Assembly (NCBI GenBank): GCA_963770045.1
Contig: CAVYOD010000029.1
Span: 1 to 64,000 of the forward strand
From: CAVYOD01 sp963770045
GTDB taxonomy: Bacteria > Acidobacteriota > Aminicenantia > Aminicenantales > CAVYOD01
Length of the DNA stretch: 64,000 nt
Direction: 5' to 3'
The notes beneath the pieces were generated by a model. That model saw nothing but the letters and a program-made list of their open reading frames with translations. It searched no databases and had not been told where the DNA came from. Shown one piece after another: positions 61,164-64,000 of this stretch. The position numbers were made by a program, and so were the translations under genes. Position 1 is the stretch's first letter, and each line of letters starts with the position of its first letter.

Positions 61164-64000
61164 ATGGGGAAGAAAGCCTTTTTGGCCCTGGTCTTGGTGA
61201 GCGTCCTGGTTTTTTTTCTGTCTCTCGGCTGCAGAAAAAAAGAAAAAGAAACGGGTGGTTTTTCTCCCATGGGTCAAGGACCGGCTTCCGGCGAACTCCA
61301 CATTTTGAACGTCAGTCCCAAAGGACAGACGGCCGCTCCGGATGAATCGGAGATGCTGGTGGTCATATTTGATCAACCCATGGTTCCGTTGGAGCGCTTG
61401 GCGGAAGGTAAAGGCTCATCCTTTTTGAAGATGGAGCCAACTTTTTCCGGGAAACATCGGTGGCTGGGCACCAAAACCCTGGCTTTTATTCCGGACGCGC
61501 GATTTCCTTATGCTTCCGAGATCAAGGTCACCGTGCCCGCCGGGACCAGGTCTTCGAACGGCTTCGCGCTCAATAACGCCTATAGCTGGACTTTCCGGAC
61601 CGTCCTCCCCCGATTGGTGAAACACTTTCCCCAGGACACACAAAAAGGGCTCAGGCTCGACAGTCAGGCGCTGCTTGTTTTCAACCAGCCCATTCTTAAA
61701 TCCAAAGCGGGAGATTTCATCTCCCTCAGCAGTCTGGACCAGGATGAGAAGAGAGAATCGCTCGATTTCACTCTCGATTTCCCGACCGCTCAAAAACTGG
61801 AAGAGGTTGAGATCAGGGTTTCTCCCGAGACGGCCCTCCTGCTAAAGCCGAATGACCCGTTAAGGCCGGACCATACTTACCTCGTTGAACTCAAGCCCGG
61901 GCTTCCGGCCAAAGAAGGTCGTTTGGGCTTGGACAAAAACGCGGGATTCAGTTTTGCCACCTTCCGGACGTTCGCTTTTTTGGGTCTGGAATCAGAAGGC
62001 AATTACAGCCCCAGCGAGCCTTTGAAATTTCAGTTCAGCAACGGAGTAAACTATAAAGACTTCGTCCAAAAAGTCCATTTCGATCCCGAAATTGCCATTC
62101 CCGATCACTATTCAGAGTGGGATTACGGAGGCGAAACGCTCTGGCTCAACGTGCCGCTTCAACCCGAGACCGAATATTCGGTCAAAATAGATGAAGACCT
62201 CTTGGATCAATACGGCAATAAACTCGGAAAAGAAGCCCGGCTCAAATTTCAGACTTCCGCCTTCCCTGCCTCGGTTTCCATGACGACCGGCCATGGCATC
62301 GTCGAAGCCTACGGAGAGCTGCGCTATCCGGTCCATGCGGTGAATGCAACCGAGCTTTTTTTCCAAGCCCGGCGGGTCGGCAAGGATGAAGTCATACCCC
62401 TGCTCCAGACGCCGAAGATCTTTTGGTCGAGCGAAAAAATAACTCCGCAGCCGGCCTTCTTTCAGCAGGAGAGGTTGCTCCGGCTCAACCTCCCCAGGAA
62501 CAAACGTCAAATCGTGCCCCTGGAACTCAAGGATTTTCTCGCCAATGGTCTTGGCTTTGTCTTTTTCCAGCTGGACACAAGGTCGGAGGAAAAATGGGAT
62601 CGTTTTCCCAAGGCCTTCCTTCAGGTGACGAACCTCGGGATTTCGGCCAAGTTCTCCCCCGAAAACAACACTATTTGGGTGACCGATTTGAAGACGGGAA
62701 TGCCGGTGGCGGACGCGGCGATCGAAGTCCGCGATGGTGGAAATATCGTCCGCTGGCAAGGGAAGACAAACAGCCAGGGGATCGCCATATCTCCTGGTTG
62801 GAAGATCCTCGGCCTTCACGCCCGCGACGCCTACAATAAACCCGAGCAATGGGTTTTTGCCAGCCGCGGCCCGGATACTGCTTTTATTTATTCCGAATGG
62901 GGCACCGGGATCGACCCCTACCGCTTCGGTATTGCCTATGACTGGGACCCGCAGCCGTTAAGAATCCAAGGCTCAATCTTCACCGAGCGGGGGATCTATC
63001 GGGCGGGGGAAAGAGTCCAGATCAAAGGCATCATCAGGAAGAGGGAAAAAGGCCAGTGGCAGCTGCCGCGAGTGAAAGAGGTCGAGTGCGAAGTCCTGGA
63101 TCCCTTCCAGAAGAGCGTGGTCAAGACCAAGCTGGCTCTGGATGCATTCGGTTCCTTTGACTTTAAGATCGATACCTCAGAGGACGCCGCCCTCGGGTAT
63201 TACCAGATCGCAGTCAAGGTCCCCCCCGAGACTCCGACTGAAAAAGAGGTGATTCTTAATGAATCATTCCGCCTCGAGGCCTTCCGCCCGGCAGAATTCG
63301 AGGTCCATCTGCGCTCACTCCAGGACCATTTTGTCTTCGGGGAACAGTACCGGGCCGAAATCGGGGCGAATTATCTTTTCGGCGGAGCCATGTCCGGGCA
63401 GAAAGTCTCCTGGCGCCTCCGTTTCAATCCTGCCGCCTACAGCCCGCCCGGGCATAAGGGGTACGTCTTTGGGAACGAAATAGATTGGTCCGCCGAGGAA
63501 GCGGGGACTGAAGAGAGCCGCTTGGTTTCATCGGGAGATTCGACTCTGAGCCCGGATGGCCGGCTCGAAGTCAAGATTCCGCTCGTCCCGGAAAAGGAGA
63601 AGGATTCTGTCTTTGCCGCCCTGGAGGCAACGGTCCAGAGCCCGAGCCGGCGTTCCATCTCCAGCCGGATCCAGACCGTCGTCCATCGGGGTGACTTCTA
63701 CCTGGGACTCAAGCCCTCGACATCGTTCTTAAAGAGCGGAGAGAAATTGACTGTGGCTGTCCTGGCTGCAGCGCAGGACGGGACTCCCCTGGCCAAGAAA
63801 AACGTCCTCCTCAAGCTCGTAAGAAGGGAATGGCATTCGGTCAGGAAGGCGAGTGTCGGCGGTGCGTACAGATGGCTGACCCAAAAAGAGGATACAGAGG
63901 TTGCGCACCAAGAGTTGCAGTCCAGTGAAAATCCCGTTGAGGCCGCGTTTGAGCCCGATAAGTCCGGCTTTTATTTTCTTCTGGCGGAAAGCCAGGATTC
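61164..64000 (+). CDS. Bacterial alpha-2-macroglobulin-like lipoprotein, 3' end outside window
   Basis: An open frame of 945 codons running to the window edge. The N-terminus is a likely lipoprotein signal (FLALVLVSVLVFFLSLGC). It is followed by a charged linker, an Ig-like domain (LHILNVSPKGQTAAPDESEM), and macroglobulin domains. The hallmark of the family is FTERGIYRAGERVQIKGI, near residue 610-630. Such proteins sit in the periplasm and trap incoming proteases. The thioester and bait region would lie beyond the window, so whether the CxEQ thioester is present cannot be said. A penicillin-binding protein 1C partner, common beside this family, is not seen upstream. Confidence 0.9.
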   Translation, partial: MGKKAFLALVLVSVLVFFLSLGCRKKEKETGGFSPMGQGPASGELHILNVSPKGQTAAPDESEMLVVIFDQPMVPLERLAEGKGSSFLKMEPTFSGKHRWLGTKTLAFIPDARFPYASEIKVTVPAGTRSSNGFALNNAYSWTFRTVLPRLVKHFPQDTQKGLRLDSQALLVFNQPILKSKAGDFISLSSLDQDEKRESLDFTLDFPTAQKLEEVEIRVSPETALLLKPNDPLRPDHTYLVELKPGLPAKEGRLGLDKNAGFSFATFRTFAFLGLESEGNYSPSEPLKFQFSNGVNYKDFVQKVHFDPEIAIPDHYSEWDYGGETLWLNVPLQPETEYSVKIDEDLLDQYGNKLGKEARLKFQTSAFPASVSMTTGHGIVEAYGELRYPVHAVNATELFFQARRVGKDEVIPLLQTPKIFWSSEKITPQPAFFQQERLLRLNLPRNKRQIVPLELKDFLANGLGFVFFQLDTRSEEKWDRFPKAFLQVTNLGISAKFSPENNTIWVTDLKTGMPVADAAIEVRDGGNIVRWQGKTNSQGIAISPGWKILGLHARDAYNKPEQWVFASRGPDTAFIYSEWGTGIDPYRFGIAYDWDPQPLRIQGSIFTERGIYRAGERVQIKGIIRKREKGQWQLPRVKEVECEVLDPFQKSVVKTKLALDAFGSFDFKIDTSEDAALGYYQIAVKVPPETPTEKEVILNESFRLEAFRPAEFEVHLRSLQDHFVFGEQYRAEIGANYLFGGAMSGQKVSWRLRFNPAAYSPPGHKGYVFGNEIDWSAEEAGTEESRLVSSGDSTLSPDGRLEVKIPLVPEKEKDSVFAALEATVQSPSRRSISSRIQTVVHRGDFYLGLKPSTSFLKSGEKLTVAVLAAAQDGTPLAKKNVLLKLVRREWHSVRKASVGGAYRWLTQKEDTEVAHQELQSSENPVEAAFEPDKSGFYFLLAESQD

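Overview
The window looks like chromosomal DNA of a free-living, probably diderm bacterium. It is moderately GC-rich by eye, densely coded and made mostly of housekeeping and metabolic genes. Outer-envelope functions (RlpA-type lipoprotein, bacterial alpha-2-macroglobulin, secreted M1, M16 and M28 peptidases) suggest a diderm. GH57 enzymes, MttB-type methyltransferases and a stand-alone AICAR formyltransferase next to PurO suggest an uncultivated, anaerobe-like lineage. The overall flavour recalls Acidobacteriota/Aminicenantes genomes, but that is an inference without any search. No phage, transposase, CRISPR, rRNA or tRNA was seen.

Layout. 1-1147: 3' end of an MttB-family methyltransferase. 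1223-6364: leftward RNA-type metallo-beta-lactamase, two membrane proteins and a secreted M1 peptidase. 6716-10889: alpha/beta hydrolase, RecB-like nuclease, rRNA methyltransferase and Nudix hydrolase. 11043-23235: glycogen and alpha-glucan region (glgA rightward; leftward M28 peptidase, GH57 glucanotransferase, GH57 branching enzyme, glgC, soluble histidine kinase, receiver protein, galT, flavoprotein and maf). 23306-25962: small zinc protein, LigD-type phosphoesterase and a split purine module (AICAR formyltransferase plus PurO). 26099-33124: LOG protein, RlpA, asparaginase, MFS transporter, MenG and a secreted GH63-like hydrolase. 33510-40329: M20 peptidase, then aminotransferase, serA, cysteine desulfurase, a pterin methyltransferase and a second MttB homologue. 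40336-50857: DUF4416, asnS, the coupled run rimO-pgpA-cinA-thpR-plsY-gpsA, a TPR protein, and opposing ahcY and metK. 51219-56888: two M16-family proteins lacking the zinc motif, fused ftcD, an isochorismatase-fold hydrolase and a macro domain protein. 56894-59373: znuABC. 59511-64000: pepD and a large alpha-2-macroglobulin cut by the window edge.

Two genome-scale patterns stand out. First, at least 13 otherwise conserved genes carry single-base frame breaks, 15 breaks in all. Thirteen are one extra base and two are one missing base, which points to sequence error more than to gene decay. Second, intergenic regions share two dispersed repeat families. One has inverted arms built from CTCGTC-type units around a 40-46 base loop; all three complete copies end just upstream of a sigma70-like promoter. 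The other is built from heptamers of the AGTGAGC type.

The metabolic themes that fit together are one-carbon and methyl-group chemistry (MttB homologues, pterin methyltransferase, metK, ahcY, ftcD, serine genes) and glycogen turnover with its own two-component pair.
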